Shown: piece by piece, positions 7,965-16,227 of the stretch
Position numbering within the stretch: the first letter of the stretch is position 1
Layout of the letters: every line of letters starts with the position of its first letter
NCBI GenBank assembly: GCA_029778535.1
Contig: JAKOQB010000057.1
Location: 1 to 64,000 of the forward strand
DNA from: Pseudomonadota bacterium
GTDB taxonomy: Bacteria; Pseudomonadota; Gammaproteobacteria; Burkholderiales; Burkholderiaceae_F
Reading direction: 5' to 3'
DNA: 64,000 nt
Notes under the pieces: generated by a model
Told to the model about the DNA's origin: nothing
Seen by the model: only the letters and a program-made list of their open reading frames with translations
Database searches by the model: none
Made by a program: the position numbers and the translations under genes

Positions 7965-8267
7965 CCGGGCGGCTGGCGACAGCTGCCATAGCTGGCCGGC
8001 CGCCTGATCGCCCGCCTGCGTGTGGAGGTCGTGGCGGGCTTTCGCGAATCGACAAACCGACTTAACGTGGTTCTACAACACAAATTCGAGGCGACCGCCG
8101 CCCTTTCGCGGGCTCGCATCTCGACGCGCCTGCCGCCTCCGGCGACGATGGTCGTGCGCTTGGCTGATTCCCTGCACAAAGAGGAAGATGCCGGTACGGT
8201 CGAAGAGATCAAGCAGGAGTCGAATGGCTGACAGACGCATCTGCACGCGCACGCCGGAAGCGAAACC
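7965..8267. other. Intergenic stretch without a supported gene
   Basis: About 300 bp between the helicase and the phosphatase. A 69-codon frame at 8022-8231 has no recognisable features, and I see no promoter or hairpin that I would call. Confidence 0.4.
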
Positions 8268-8849
8268 ATGAAGCCCTGGCTGACCAGTGATGCCAACCCG
8301 CTGCGCATTGATGCGGTGGCGGCGCCGGGCGCGCCGGGCCTGATCGGCATGACGCTGTGCCCCGGCAAGAAGGATCCCTATGCGACCTACGGCGCTTGGG
8401 ACCGGGACCTGCGGGCCGACCTGCTGGCGATTCGCGCGTGGGGCGCCTCGACGATCGTCAGTCTGCTGGAAGATTACGAGTTCGAGCTGCTGGGGTTGAC
8501 GGATTTCGAAGCGCGGGTGACGCAGGCGTTTCGCTGGCATTGGCTGCCGATCCCCGATGGCGGTGTGCCGGACGAATCCTTCGAAGAGATGTGGACGGTG
8601 GACGGCCCGGACCTGCGCGGGCGCCTCGTGGGTGGCGAAAGGGTGCTGATTCACTGCCGCGCCCGGCTCGGTCGCACCGGGCTCGTCGCATCGCGTCTGC
8701 TGGTGGAACTCGGCATGACACCCACTGATGCGATACACGCGGTGCGCCGCGCGCGTCCGGGCGCGGTCGAAACGACCGTGCAGGAGCGTTACGTGCTGCA
8801 GCTCACGCAACGCGCCGGGGTTTCCGGCGCACAAGGCCGGTCACCTTGA
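8268..8849 (+). CDS. Dual-specificity/tyrosine phosphatase-like protein (CDKN3-like)
   Basis: This 193-residue protein has the cysteine-phosphatase signature HCRARLGRTG at about residues 126-135, which fits H-C-X5-R-T. The general-acid region WLPIPDGGVPDESF, also typical of the CDKN3-like group, precedes it. Relatives usually have glycines after the cysteine (HCRGGLGRTG), whereas here two are replaced by Ala and Arg. The nucleophile and arginine remain, but loop geometry could differ. It is cytoplasmic, with no signal peptide. The start follows CGGAAGCGAAACC, a weak ribosome site. Substrate is unknown; it probably hydrolyses phosphate monoesters on a protein or small molecule. Confidence 0.75.
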   Translation: MKPWLTSDANPLRIDAVAAPGAPGLIGMTLCPGKKDPYATYGAWDRDLRADLLAIRAWGASTIVSLLEDYEFELLGLTDFEARVTQAFRWHWLPIPDGGVPDESFEEMWTVDGPDLRGRLVGGERVLIHCRARLGRTGLVASRLLVELGMTPTDAIHAVRRARPGAVETTVQERYVLQLTQRAGVSGAQGRSP

Positions 8850-8871
8850 CTGACCCCTGCCGGCGCATCGA

Positions 8872-9513
8872 TCAACTTGAACCAAGCATCGGCTTGCGCC
8901 ACACACTGGCCAACCAGGGCTGCTGTTCTCGTGGCAGGCCGGGCGGGCGATAGTAGTGAATCAGCTCCACGAACCCGGCTGCGGTCATGTAGCCGCGCCA
9001 GGTCTCCCAATCGTGGAACGCGCCATAACGGTCGCCGTTCCAGCCCTCTTGGCCTTCACCGCGCGGATTCGAGCTGAACAGGACGCCGCCCGGCTTCAGT
9101 GTCGCGTGCAGTTCCCGCAGCACGCGGGGCAGCTCCTGGCTGGGGACGTGAAACAGCGCCGCGTTGGCGAACACGCCGTCGAAGTGGCCGCTCGGCAGCT
9201 TCAGTGCGAGGAAGTCCTGCTCGAGCACGTCGCATCCGCTGTGGGCGCGTGCCATCGCGGCCAGTTGCGCTGACCCCTCGAGGCCGGTCGCGCAATGCCC
9301 GAGCGCGGTGAACGTCTTGAGGTCGCGCCCCGGTCCGCATCCGAAGTCAAGCAACTCGAACGGTGGCGCCTTCTCGATGTACTGCAGCAGTGCGGCGATG
9401 TTCTGGCTCACGTCGTGATCGCGCGTGCCTTGCCAGAAATCCTGCGCGCGCTGGTCGTAGTGCGCCAGCGTCCGTGCGGCGATTCGTTGCAGTTCCTCGG
9501 GAGTCAGCGGCAT
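8872..9513 (-). CDS. Class I SAM-dependent methyltransferase
   Basis: This 213-residue Rossmann methyltransferase shows motif I LLDFGCGPGRDLKTF (about residues 54-68), the acidic residue ending strand 2 (TGLEGS), and motif IV FDGVFANAALFHVP. The post-motif LKPGGVLFSSNPRGEG follows. The pattern is of the small-molecule type (UbiE/Methyltransf_11-like), and no substrate can be named. It is the last gene of a possible minus-strand group with the 61-residue protein and the PD-(D/E)XK nuclease upstream. It converges with the phosphatase, whose stop is 22 bp away. Confidence 0.85.
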   Translation of the reverse strand: MPLTPEELQRIAARTLAHYDQRAQDFWQGTRDHDVSQNIAALLQYIEKAPPFELLDFGCGPGRDLKTFTALGHCATGLEGSAQLAAMARAHSGCDVLEQDFLALKLPSGHFDGVFANAALFHVPSQELPRVLRELHATLKPGGVLFSSNPRGEGQEGWNGDRYGAFHDWETWRGYMTAAGFVELIHYYRPPGLPREQQPWLASVWRKPMLGSS

Positions 9514-9583
9514 GCGCGATCATCTCATTCGGCACACGTCGGCAAGTACGTTGTGTGAGTCTGCCGCGCGGGGCGCTCAGAGG

Positions 9584-9769
9584 CTAGCCTTCCCCGTGCT
9601 GCTGCCGCCTGCTGAATTCCCGCAGCAGGAATTCCTCGTCTTCCGGGGAGACGTCAAAACGCTGGCAGGCCTGCTCGATCAGCGACGGCGTCCAGGCCCC
9701 CTGTTCAGCAAGCCATGCGACCGCGCGGCGCAATGCGTCCCGATCGGGGACGATGGGCGGAATGGACAT
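9584..9769 (-). CDS. Small conserved-looking hypothetical protein
   Basis: This 61-residue, soluble, helical protein has alternating charged and hydrophobic residues (ALRRAVAWLAEQGAWTPSL, then CQRFDVSPEDEEFLLREF). A ribosome site CAGAGG lies just before the ATG, and codon use fits the neighbours, which supports a real gene. It sits 37 bp after the nuclease gene on the same strand and 70 bp before the methyltransferase, so the three may share a transcript. I recognise no domain; function is unknown. Confidence 0.6.
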   Translation of the reverse strand: MSIPPIVPDRDALRRAVAWLAEQGAWTPSLIEQACQRFDVSPEDEEFLLREFSRRQQHGEG

Positions 9770-9806
9770 GGGCCTCTGTTCGCTGTCGGCTTGCGGTCAG
9801 TCCGCA

Positions 9807-10502
9807 TCAACGGATTGCCGCGGCGCGCGTGACGTAGTTGCAGAACTCGCAGTTCGCGGACGCAGCCGGCGGCTGGTCCCTCGACAGGCAGTCGGCGACG
9901 GCGCTGATCGTCGGATCGACCCAGTCCGTGTTCCCGTCGTAGGAAATAAGGCGCGTACGAAATCGCAGCACATCGTCAAAGGCGGCGTCATCCCGGATCC
10001 CGTTGGCGTAGACGAACCAGGCGCGGTCAGAGACCGTCAGGCCGCGCTGCCGCAGCAGCCACTGGTAGAACTCGACCTGCCGCTTGTAGCCGCCCTGCCA
10101 TTCTGCGTCGAGCGTGACCTCGTCCTTCTTCGCGGTGGCCTTGTAATCGACGACGCAGTGCACGCCATCGGCATCGACCCACAGGTCGTCGATGGCACCG
10201 TACACGGTGATCCCGGTCGGAATGTGCGCGACGCGGATGCCGGTGAAGTTGTGCCGCCATTTGCGCAGTTCCGGATGCGCCGCCGGGATGAACGTGAGCC
10301 CTGCGCGCTGCAGTCGCGGCGGCACCGTGACGCCGCCGCGGTAACGGTCGAACTCGTTCTTGAGCAGGTGGTCGACCGCATTGTTCAGACTGAACGGGAA
10401 GCCCGGCGGCCGCTTCACCCTGGCCTTGATGTCCAGCCAGAGGCAGCGCGGACACTCGATGAAGAGGTCGATCTTGCTGCGGCTGAGGGCGGGGCGGGAC
10501 AC
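9807..10502 (-). CDS. PD-(D/E)XK nuclease with cysteines at both ends, possibly Fe-S
   Basis: The nuclease core is seen in YGAIDDLWVDADG followed by VHCVVDYKATAKK, which supplies the metal-binding aspartates and the catalytic D-x-K. A later helix QVEFYQWLLRQ carries the usual Q and Y. An N-terminal pair (ECPRC) and a C-terminal pair (CEFC) of cysteines flank the domain, as in RecB/Cas4-like nucleases whose ends are clamped by an iron-sulfur cluster. I chose the GTG at 10502 (231 residues, beginning [19 protein letters not shown]). An ATG at 10571 would add 23 less plausible residues. The probable role is DNA-end processing; no repair partner is adjacent. Confidence 0.8.
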   Translation of the reverse strand: MSRPALSRSKIDLFIECPRCLWLDIKARVKRPPGFPFSLNNAVDHLLKNEFDRYRGGVTVPPRLQRAGLTFIPAAHPELRKWRHNFTGIRVAHIPTGITVYGAIDDLWVDADGVHCVVDYKATAKKDEVTLDAEWQGGYKRQVEFYQWLLRQRGLTVSDRAWFVYANGIRDDAAFDDVLRFRTRLISYDGNTDWVDPTISAVADCLSRDQPPAASANCEFCNYVTRAAAIR

Positions 10503-10872
10503 GTCCGTGACTCGGTCGGTGTGAACGCCGCAGCATATCCGGTGCAGGCCGGCACGATCGATCCATGGCAACAGTCAATTCCACTGAACCTCGTCGGCCA
10601 TGAATCGAGCCGGCGCGGCCACTGACCCCGTCGGGGCAGTCCCGCGCTATACCGGGAAGCATGGCCGCGAATTCATCCGGCACATCGCGCAGGGCCTCGC
10701 TCTGAACCGCCGGTATCCCGCCGAACCGTAGTTCCGGGGGCGCAGTTGAGGCTTTGCAAGGCGACACATGCCGGTCGGAGTTAGGCTATCGAACGTAATC
10801 GGGCGTGCTCGCCATGTACGGACGAGTCAGCCCGCCATCGACCCAACCGCTTGATCAACGACGCGAATCACC
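10503..10872. other. Divergent intergenic region between nuclease and aldolase genes
   Basis: About 370 bp upstream of both the minus-strand nuclease and the plus-strand aldolase, so it should hold promoters for both. I see no strong consensus promoter, operator or RNA element. A short CCCCGTCGGGG symmetry near 10627 has almost no loop and is not called. Confidence 0.4.
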
Positions 10873-11925
10873 ATGACGAACATTCCTGATCTGCTCGGCG
10901 CCGACGCCGAACGTCTGCTCGGTTTTTCCGGACCGAAGATTCCGAAGGACCGCCTGCACCTGCCGGGGCCGGATTTCATCGATCGCGTGGTCGCGGTGAC
11001 GGACCGCAAGCCCGCGGTGCTGCGCAACCTGCAGGCGATCTTCAGCCACGGGCGCCTGGCCGGCACCGGCTACCTGTCGATCCTGCCGGTGGACCAGGGC
11101 ATCGAACACTCGGCCGGCGCGTCGTTCGCGCCGAATCCACTGTTCTTCGATCCGGAGAACATCGTCAAGCTCGCCATCGAGGGCGGCTGCAATGCGGTCG
11201 CATCCACGCTCGGCGTGCTGGGAGCGGTCGCGCGCAAGTACGCGCACAAGATCCCGTTCATTCTGAAGTTCAATCACAACGAATTCCTGAGCTATCCGAA
11301 CACGTACGACCAGTCGCTTTTCGCCAGCGTCGAGCAGGCGTTCGAGGTGGGCGCGGCCGCGGTGGGCGCGACGGTGTATTTCGGGTCGCCGGAATCACGG
11401 CGGCAGATCTGGGAGGTGTCGCAGGCGTTTCACCGCGCGCACGAGCTGGGCATGGCGACGATCTTGTGGTGCTACCTGCGCAACAGCGCGTTCAAGCAGG
11501 GCGGCGTCGACTATCACGTCGCCGCCGACATGACGAATCAGGCCAATCACCTCGGCGTGACGATCGAGGCGGACATCATCAAGCAGAAGATGGCCGAGAA
11601 CAACGGCGGCTTCGAGGCGCTGAAGTTCTCAAAGACGCACGCCAGGGTCTACACCGACCTGACGAGCGATCACCCGATCGACCTGTGCCGCTACCAGGTG
11701 GCCGGCTGCTACATGGGCCGCGCGGGACTGATCAACTCCGGCGGAGAGTCCACGGGGGCCGGCGATCTGGCCGCCGCGGTGCGCACGGCGGTGATCAACA
11801 AGCGCGCCGGCGGCACCGGATTGATTTCCGGCCGCAAGGCGTTCCAGAAGCCGATGAAGGACGGCATCGCGCTGCTGAATGCGATCCAGGATGTCTATCT
11901 GTCGAAGGACGTCACGGTCGCTTAG
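10873..11925 (+). CDS. fbaB: Class I fructose-bisphosphate aldolase (DhnA type)
   Basis: This enzyme cleaves fructose 1,6-bisphosphate to dihydroxyacetone phosphate and glyceraldehyde 3-phosphate through a lysine Schiff base. At 350 residues it has the same length as E. coli FbaB. K237 in EADIIKQKM sits at the same number as the catalytic lysine of that enzyme. Other family stretches include [23 protein letters not shown] and the phosphate-binding LINSGGES. It needs no metal, unlike class II enzymes. It appears to be transcribed alone, and glycolytic or gluconeogenic use is likely. Confidence 0.95.
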   Translation: MTNIPDLLGADAERLLGFSGPKIPKDRLHLPGPDFIDRVVAVTDRKPAVLRNLQAIFSHGRLAGTGYLSILPVDQGIEHSAGASFAPNPLFFDPENIVKLAIEGGCNAVASTLGVLGAVARKYAHKIPFILKFNHNEFLSYPNTYDQSLFASVEQAFEVGAAAVGATVYFGSPESRRQIWEVSQAFHRAHELGMATILWCYLRNSAFKQGGVDYHVAADMTNQANHLGVTIEADIIKQKMAENNGGFEALKFSKTHARVYTDLTSDHPIDLCRYQVAGCYMGRAGLINSGGESTGAGDLAAAVRTAVINKRAGGTGLISGRKAFQKPMKDGIALLNAIQDVYLSKDVTVA

Positions 11926-12172
11926 CAACCGGATCCGCGCGACCTTCCGATCCCGACCCGGTCGGGCGCGCCGGCGCGACCGGACCCGACCTCCGGGCGG
12001 CGGCTAAATCGCAGACGCCACCTCGGCCCGCGGACGTTTGAGCACGCGATTCCGCCCACGCCGATGCTCGTGGCAAAGCGACCGGGTGTGTCGCGTTCGG
12101 CGCCACACACCCGTGCCGACTCCGGCCTCCGGCGCAACGTTGCTCATCGTCTGGACGGACATCGTCGTCTCA

Positions 12173-12469
12173 CTACAAGACAAGGACGCCGACCAGGCCG
12201 GCGACGAAGTAGCCCGCAAGCGCCAGTAGCACGGCGGCCTCGGCCAGTTGCACACCGAGCGCACCGGCCGGCGCGATCGGACGAACCGCGGCGCCGGCCT
12301 CGGCGCGCGCGCGCGCCCGGACGTTGGCCGCCTCGAGCCGCGCGGCCAATTTTGCTGCGCGATCGGCGGCACGCAACAGCACGGCGCACAACACGCGACG
12401 CGCTGGGCCCAGTCCCCCGTCCGGACGTGGAACTTCAACTTCGGGAGCGAACTTCAGAACTCGCAACAT
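12173..12469 (-). CDS. Small predicted membrane protein of unknown function
   Basis: This 98-residue protein starts MLRVLKFAPEVEVPRPDGG, has an Ala/Arg-rich helix in the middle and ends in a hydrophobic segment (AVLLALAGYFVAGLVGVLVL) that should span the membrane. The ATG at 12469 follows AAAAAGGTGATCATC, a good ribosome site, so I prefer it to the GTG three codons earlier. A 34-codon frame with a strong ribosome site lies 60 bp upstream on the same strand. No domain is recognised. It may be a tail-anchored small protein with its N-terminus in the cytoplasm. Confidence 0.65.
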   Translation of the reverse strand: MLRVLKFAPEVEVPRPDGGLGPARRVLCAVLLRAADRAAKLAARLEAANVRARARAEAGAAVRPIAPAGALGVQLAEAAVLLALAGYFVAGLVGVLVL

Positions 12470-12529
12470 GATGATCACCTTTTTTTCCGCTTTGCGCCGC
12501 GCTTCGGTCGCCGCGCGGCGCGGGGTTGC

Positions 12530-12634
12530 CTACGGTCCCTCATCGAGGGCTTCGAGTTGCATTCGCAGTCGGCGCTGCATGCATGCGTGCGCCGACAGAG
12601 CACGCCCGCTTCGATTCACGATCAGAAGAAACAT
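12530..12634 (-). CDS. Possible 34-residue small protein
   Basis: The frame MFLLIVNRSGRALS... ends in EALDEGP. Its ATG follows GGAGGTGTC, one of the best ribosome sites in the window. It precedes the 98-residue membrane protein by 60 bp on the same strand, so it could be a partner or a leader peptide. Support is the ribosome site and position only; there is no homology I recognise. Confidence 0.4.
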   Translation of the reverse strand: MFLLIVNRSGRALSAHACMQRRLRMQLEALDEGP

Positions 12635-12697
12635 GACACCTCCGAATTGCCGCGACATGGGGCAATCCAAATTGAAAACGTGGGCCTGAAAATCAAA

Positions 12698-12728
12698 CGG
12701 CCCGGATGCATCGCTGCAACCCGGGCCG
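12698..12728 (-). terminator. Possible intrinsic terminator (minus strand)
   Basis: CGGCCCGG and CCGGGCCG form a perfect 8-bp stem with a 15-base loop. On the minus strand the stem is followed by GTTTGATTTT, a T-rich tail. The loop is long for a classic terminator. It would end transcripts from the small frame at 12749-12856 and separate them from the 34-residue frame downstream. Confidence 0.4.
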
Positions 12729-12748
12729 CTTGCTCAGCGGTAATGGCG

Positions 12749-12856
12749 CTACGTCACGCGCGCATTCCGAGTTGAACGATGCGGGGCGATAGACGCCGAG
12801 GCCCACAGGACGGCGGCAGCCATGCCCAGGTGGCTTTCGGTGTTCAGCGCGAACAT
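12749..12856 (-). CDS. Possible 35-residue hydrophobic small protein
   Basis: The frame MFALNTESHLGMAAAVLWAS... has a short hydrophobic centre and a basic tail. GAGG lies about 10 bp before the ATG, and a terminator-like hairpin follows about 20 bp after the stop. No homolog is recalled, so this is a weak call. The surrounding 12635-13074 holds no other supported gene. Confidence 0.25.
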   Translation of the reverse strand: MFALNTESHLGMAAAVLWASASIAPHRSTRNARVT

Positions 12857-13074
12857 CTGGCTTGTCCTCGTCCGGCTTGCGTTGGTGGGCCCGGCTGTGA
12901 CGACACGGCAGCGCGGGAGATGGGCGAATGATATTTGTTCGGCGCGCATTGGCAATAGCAAACGTGCGTGAACATTCACGCGCGCGATTGCAGATGTAAT
13001 CATTGTGGCGGCGATCGATTGAACACTGCCGCGGCAGATTCACTTGCGGCGCATCCTCGAAGAGCGAGCGACCC

Positions 13075-13518
13075 ATGGCAACCAGCGACACGTCCGCATT
13101 TGAATGGGCCGGCATCGACCCCGTCGCATGGATTCGCGCCTGGCAGGCGGCGTGGCGCGTCGCGCCGGAGAACCTGACGCAGCCGATCCTGCCCGGCTGG
13201 ACCTTCAACATCAACAGCAACAACTCGTCGTCGCCGCAGACGGAATTCGACGTGCTGGCCAGGCACAGCTACGGCCGGCAGCTCGGCCGCATCGCCGATG
13301 CGCTGGAAGCGCTCGTCGTCGAGCAGCACGGCGAATCGCCCGCCGATAGGCGCTATGCCGAGTTCCTGCAGATGAAGCGCGAAATCGACGCGGTGAAGGC
13401 AGCCGGCGCGGCGGCGCGCGTCGAGCGCTTCGAGAAGGATCTGCAACTGCTGAAGGCGACGAACCGGCCGGAGTACGAGCGGCTGCGCGATGAGCTGCGA
13501 CGCGCGCTCAAGGAGTGA
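13075..13518 (+). CDS. Conserved-looking hypothetical protein (coiled-coil C-terminus)
   Basis: This 147-residue soluble protein has an unusual Asn/Ser-rich stretch TFNINSNNSSSPQTEFDVL, then HSYGRQLGRIADALEALV. Its C-terminal half is long and charged (VERFEKDLQLLK, YERLRDELRRALKE) and likely forms a coiled coil. I place the start at the ATG at 13075 (MATSDTSAFEW); the frame is open further upstream without a convincing start. I believe similar proteins occur in other Burkholderiales, but no function is known to me. It appears to be alone on the plus strand. Confidence 0.7.
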   Translation: MATSDTSAFEWAGIDPVAWIRAWQAAWRVAPENLTQPILPGWTFNINSNNSSSPQTEFDVLARHSYGRQLGRIADALEALVVEQHGESPADRRYAEFLQMKREIDAVKAAGAAARVERFEKDLQLLKATNRPEYERLRDELRRALKE

Positions 13519-13802
13519 GAAGTCGTGAATGAATCTACTGCGCGGCCCGATCCTGCGGCTCCGGTGTTCACCGCACGACTCGGTACGCGTCGCGTCCACG
13601 ACCGCAGGCCAGCAACGCGTTGCCCGATCCGAATCGTCCCGGGCGCAATGTCGAGGCCTGGAACGAGCTTGTCTTCGGTGTGGCAGCTTCGCGCGCGGAT
13701 CGAATCGCATTGACCGCGCCCGTGCGGCGGTTGTGACGCGGCCGCTGACCAGCGCCGCCGGCTGTGTCCCGCGCTAAAGTGCGCGCCGGGGAGGGCGGGG
13801 AC

Positions 13803-15518
13803 ATGAAGTCACGCGCGGCGCGCGCCGCACTCGGGCGCCTGCAACAGCGCCTGGCCGACTACGGCGCCGAGGCGAGCGCCGACAAGCTGGCACTGCTCGC
13901 CGAGCTGCGCGGCGCGCGCTTCGACCGCGCCGACGACCTGCAGGCGCTGCAGCGGGTCATCTGCTTCCTGCGCGCGTTTCCGGACGATGTGCGCGTGCAT
14001 CGCGCGGCGCGGCAACTGGCGGCGGACTTTGCCGCGCGCGTGGCGCGCCTGCCGCGCGGGCAGCGCGCACTGCTCGACGACACCGGCATGGCCGGCACCA
14101 CGACGCGGCACGTGTATTCCCTCGCCGCGGCGCGGTGGCTCGCGCGAAGGTATCCCGACGCGACCGAAATCGACTGGAAGGGCTACGAAGCGCCGGAGTC
14201 GCTGTCGCCCGTGCTGCAGCCGCTGCTTGACCCGTTCGAGGACGAGCACACCGAGTTCGATTGCGCCGGCGTGCGCGCTTGGATCGAGCGCGCCAGGGGC
14301 GGGCGCGGCGGCTCCGATCTGCGCTGGCTGCTCGCGCAGGTGCCCGCGAACCGTGCCCAGGCCAAGTCGTTCGAACTCGCGTACGAAGCGGCCGAGGTGC
14401 CGATCCGATGGCGCATCGGCCAAAGTCACGCCGCGATCGTGCACAACGCGTTCGCGCGCCCGCTGCAGGTGCGCGCGGACGGAATGCGCAAGCCGTCCGC
14501 CGATCCGCGCGCGACGATCCGCGCACCGCTCGAAACCGTCGCGCTGCTGCCGCGCCGCGCGGCCGCGCGGCTGCTCGACGTGTGGCGCGCGGCGCTGTGG
14601 TCGCGCACGCGCAACGTCTTCCAGATGGAGCAGGCGAACCTCGACGAGTGCTACTGGTGCGACTTCGGCCGCGGGCTGGCGATGGCGGCCGTCGGCGTGC
14701 GGCCATCGCTGCGCAGCGTGCTCGAGGTCAACTACGGCTATCTCTTCCTCGCCAACGGCATGCCGATCGGCTACGGCGGCTTCACCGCGCTGTTCCATCA
14801 GGTCAATACCGGCATCAACGTGTTTCCGGAGTACCGCGGCGGCGAGGCCGCGTACACCTTCGAGCAGGGGCTGCGTGCGATGCGCACGCTGACCGGCTGC
14901 GAGCACGTGATCATCAACCCGTACCAGTTCGGCGCCGGCAATGAAGAGGCGCTGGCGAGCGGCTCGTACTGGTTCTACTACCGGCTCGGCTTCCGCTCGG
15001 TCGGCGCCGGCGTGCGGCAACTCGCCGCGCACGAGTTCGAGCGGATGCGCGCCGAGCGCCGCTATCGCGTGCCGATCGCCACGCTGCGCAAACTCGCGGT
15101 GTGCGATTTGCGGCTCGACCTGTCGGACCGTGTCGATCGTCTGTTCGACGAAGCGTGCCTGCCCGCCCTCGGGCGCGGCATCACCGCGGCGATCGCGCGC
15201 GAGCCGGCCGTCAACCGTGCGCAGGCGCAGGTGCAGTTGACGCGGCGGATCGCGGGGCGGCTCGACATCGATCTGGCGCAGTGGCCGGCGCGCGAGCGGG
15301 CGGGGTTCGCGCAGTTCGCGCCGATCCTGGCGCAGATCGACGGTCTGGCGCAGTGGCCGGCCGCGGACAAGCGCGCGCTGGCGGAACTTGCCCGCGCGCG
15401 CTGGGCGACGAACGAGCGCGACTTCGCGGCGCGGATGCGCGCGCACGATCGACTGCGCGTCGCACTGGCTCGCGCCGCCGTCGCCCCGGCGCGGACCAGG
15501 GCCGAACTGCGCGGCTGA
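13803..15518 (+). CDS. Large uncharacterised protein with GNAT-like C-terminal half
   Basis: This 571-residue protein is of unknown function. The start at 13803 follows GGGGAGGGCGGGGAC, a strong ribosome site. The N-terminal half is helical and Arg/Ala-rich. Around residues 285-420 the pattern resembles an acyl-CoA N-acyltransferase: NYGYLFLANGMPIGYGGFTA, then GINVFPEYRGGEAAYTFEQG, VIINPYQFGAGNEEALASGS and YWFYYRLGFRSV. The order (strand, R-G-G turn with helix, final YRLGF strand) is GNAT-like but the usual Q/R-x-x-G-x-G/A signature is not clear. It stands alone and converges with the O-methyltransferase. Transfer of an acyl group to an unknown acceptor is a guess. Confidence 0.65.
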   Translation: MKSRAARAALGRLQQRLADYGAEASADKLALLAELRGARFDRADDLQALQRVICFLRAFPDDVRVHRAARQLAADFAARVARLPRGQRALLDDTGMAGTTTRHVYSLAAARWLARRYPDATEIDWKGYEAPESLSPVLQPLLDPFEDEHTEFDCAGVRAWIERARGGRGGSDLRWLLAQVPANRAQAKSFELAYEAAEVPIRWRIGQSHAAIVHNAFARPLQVRADGMRKPSADPRATIRAPLETVALLPRRAAARLLDVWRAALWSRTRNVFQMEQANLDECYWCDFGRGLAMAAVGVRPSLRSVLEVNYGYLFLANGMPIGYGGFTALFHQVNTGINVFPEYRGGEAAYTFEQGLRAMRTLTGCEHVIINPYQFGAGNEEALASGSYWFYYRLGFRSVGAGVRQLAAHEFERMRAERRYRVPIATLRKLAVCDLRLDLSDRVDRLFDEACLPALGRGITAAIAREPAVNRAQAQVQLTRRIAGRLDIDLAQWPARERAGFAQFAPILAQIDGLAQWPAADKRALAELARARWATNERDFAARMRAHDRLRVALARAAVAPARTRAELRG

Positions 15519-15564
15519 ATTCCGGGCCCCGGCCGGCGCCGCGGCGACGGAGCCAGCGGCGCGT

Positions 15565-16224
15565 TCAGCGCTTGCGCGCCAGCGTGAAGCCGTCGCCGAG
15601 CGGCAGCAGCGCCAGATCGATGCGCTCGTCGCGGTGCAGCTTCTCGTTGAAGCGCTGCAGCGCGACCGTGTCGGCATCGGTCGACGGCTGCGCGACCTTT
15701 CCGCTCCACAGCGTATTGTCGACCGCGATCAGGCCGCCGGTGCGCACGAGCTTCAGGCAACGTTCGTAATAGTCGTCGTAGCCGGTCTTGTCGGCGTCGA
15801 TGAACGCGAAGTCGTAGCGGCCGACGTCGCCGGCGGCGATGCGCTCGTCGAGCGTGGCCGCCGCGGGCGCAAGCACGAGCCGGATCTTGTGCGCCACGCC
15901 GGCGCGCTCCCAGAACTCGCGCCCTACGCGCGTGTACTCGTCGCTGATGTCGCACGCGAGAACCTGGCCATCCGCGGGCAGCGCCAGCGCCACCACGAGC
16001 GTGCTATAGCCGGTGAACACGCCGACCTCGATCGTGCGCCGCGCGCCGATCAGCTTCACCAGCAGCGCCATCAGTTGCCCCTGCTCGGGCGAGATCTGCA
16101 TGCCTGCATGCGGGTGCGTCCGCGTCGCCTCGCGCAGCGCCGCAAGCTGCGGATGCTCGCGCAGGGAATGGGCGAGCACGTAGTCGTAAAGCGCGTCGTC
16201 GAGAGCCAGTGTTCTGCGCGACAT
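15565..16224 (-). CDS. O-methyltransferase (caffeoyl-CoA O-methyltransferase-like)
   Basis: This 219-residue SAM-dependent enzyme of the metal-dependent catechol-type family shows motif I IEVGVFTGYSTL, with ACDISDEYTRVG for SAM binding. FAFIDADKTGYDDYYE supplies the metal-binding aspartates, and VDNTLWSGKV is the typical loop. The length equals that of bacterial homologs. Its acceptor is probably a catechol-like hydroxyl, but family members vary. It is the last gene of a tight minus-strand trio: MetE-like, then ROK kinase, then this gene, each separated by only 3 bp. This implies one transcript despite unrelated reactions. Confidence 0.9.
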   Translation of the reverse strand: MSRRTLALDDALYDYVLAHSLREHPQLAALREATRTHPHAGMQISPEQGQLMALLVKLIGARRTIEVGVFTGYSTLVVALALPADGQVLACDISDEYTRVGREFWERAGVAHKIRLVLAPAAATLDERIAAGDVGRYDFAFIDADKTGYDDYYERCLKLVRTGGLIAVDNTLWSGKVAQPSTDADTVALQRFNEKLHRDERIDLALLPLGDGFTLARKR

Positions 16225-16227
16225 GGG

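Noticed and set aside
10620-10640. Terminator-like symmetry CCCCGTCGGGG
   Set aside because: The arms leave almost no loop and no T-run follows on either strand.
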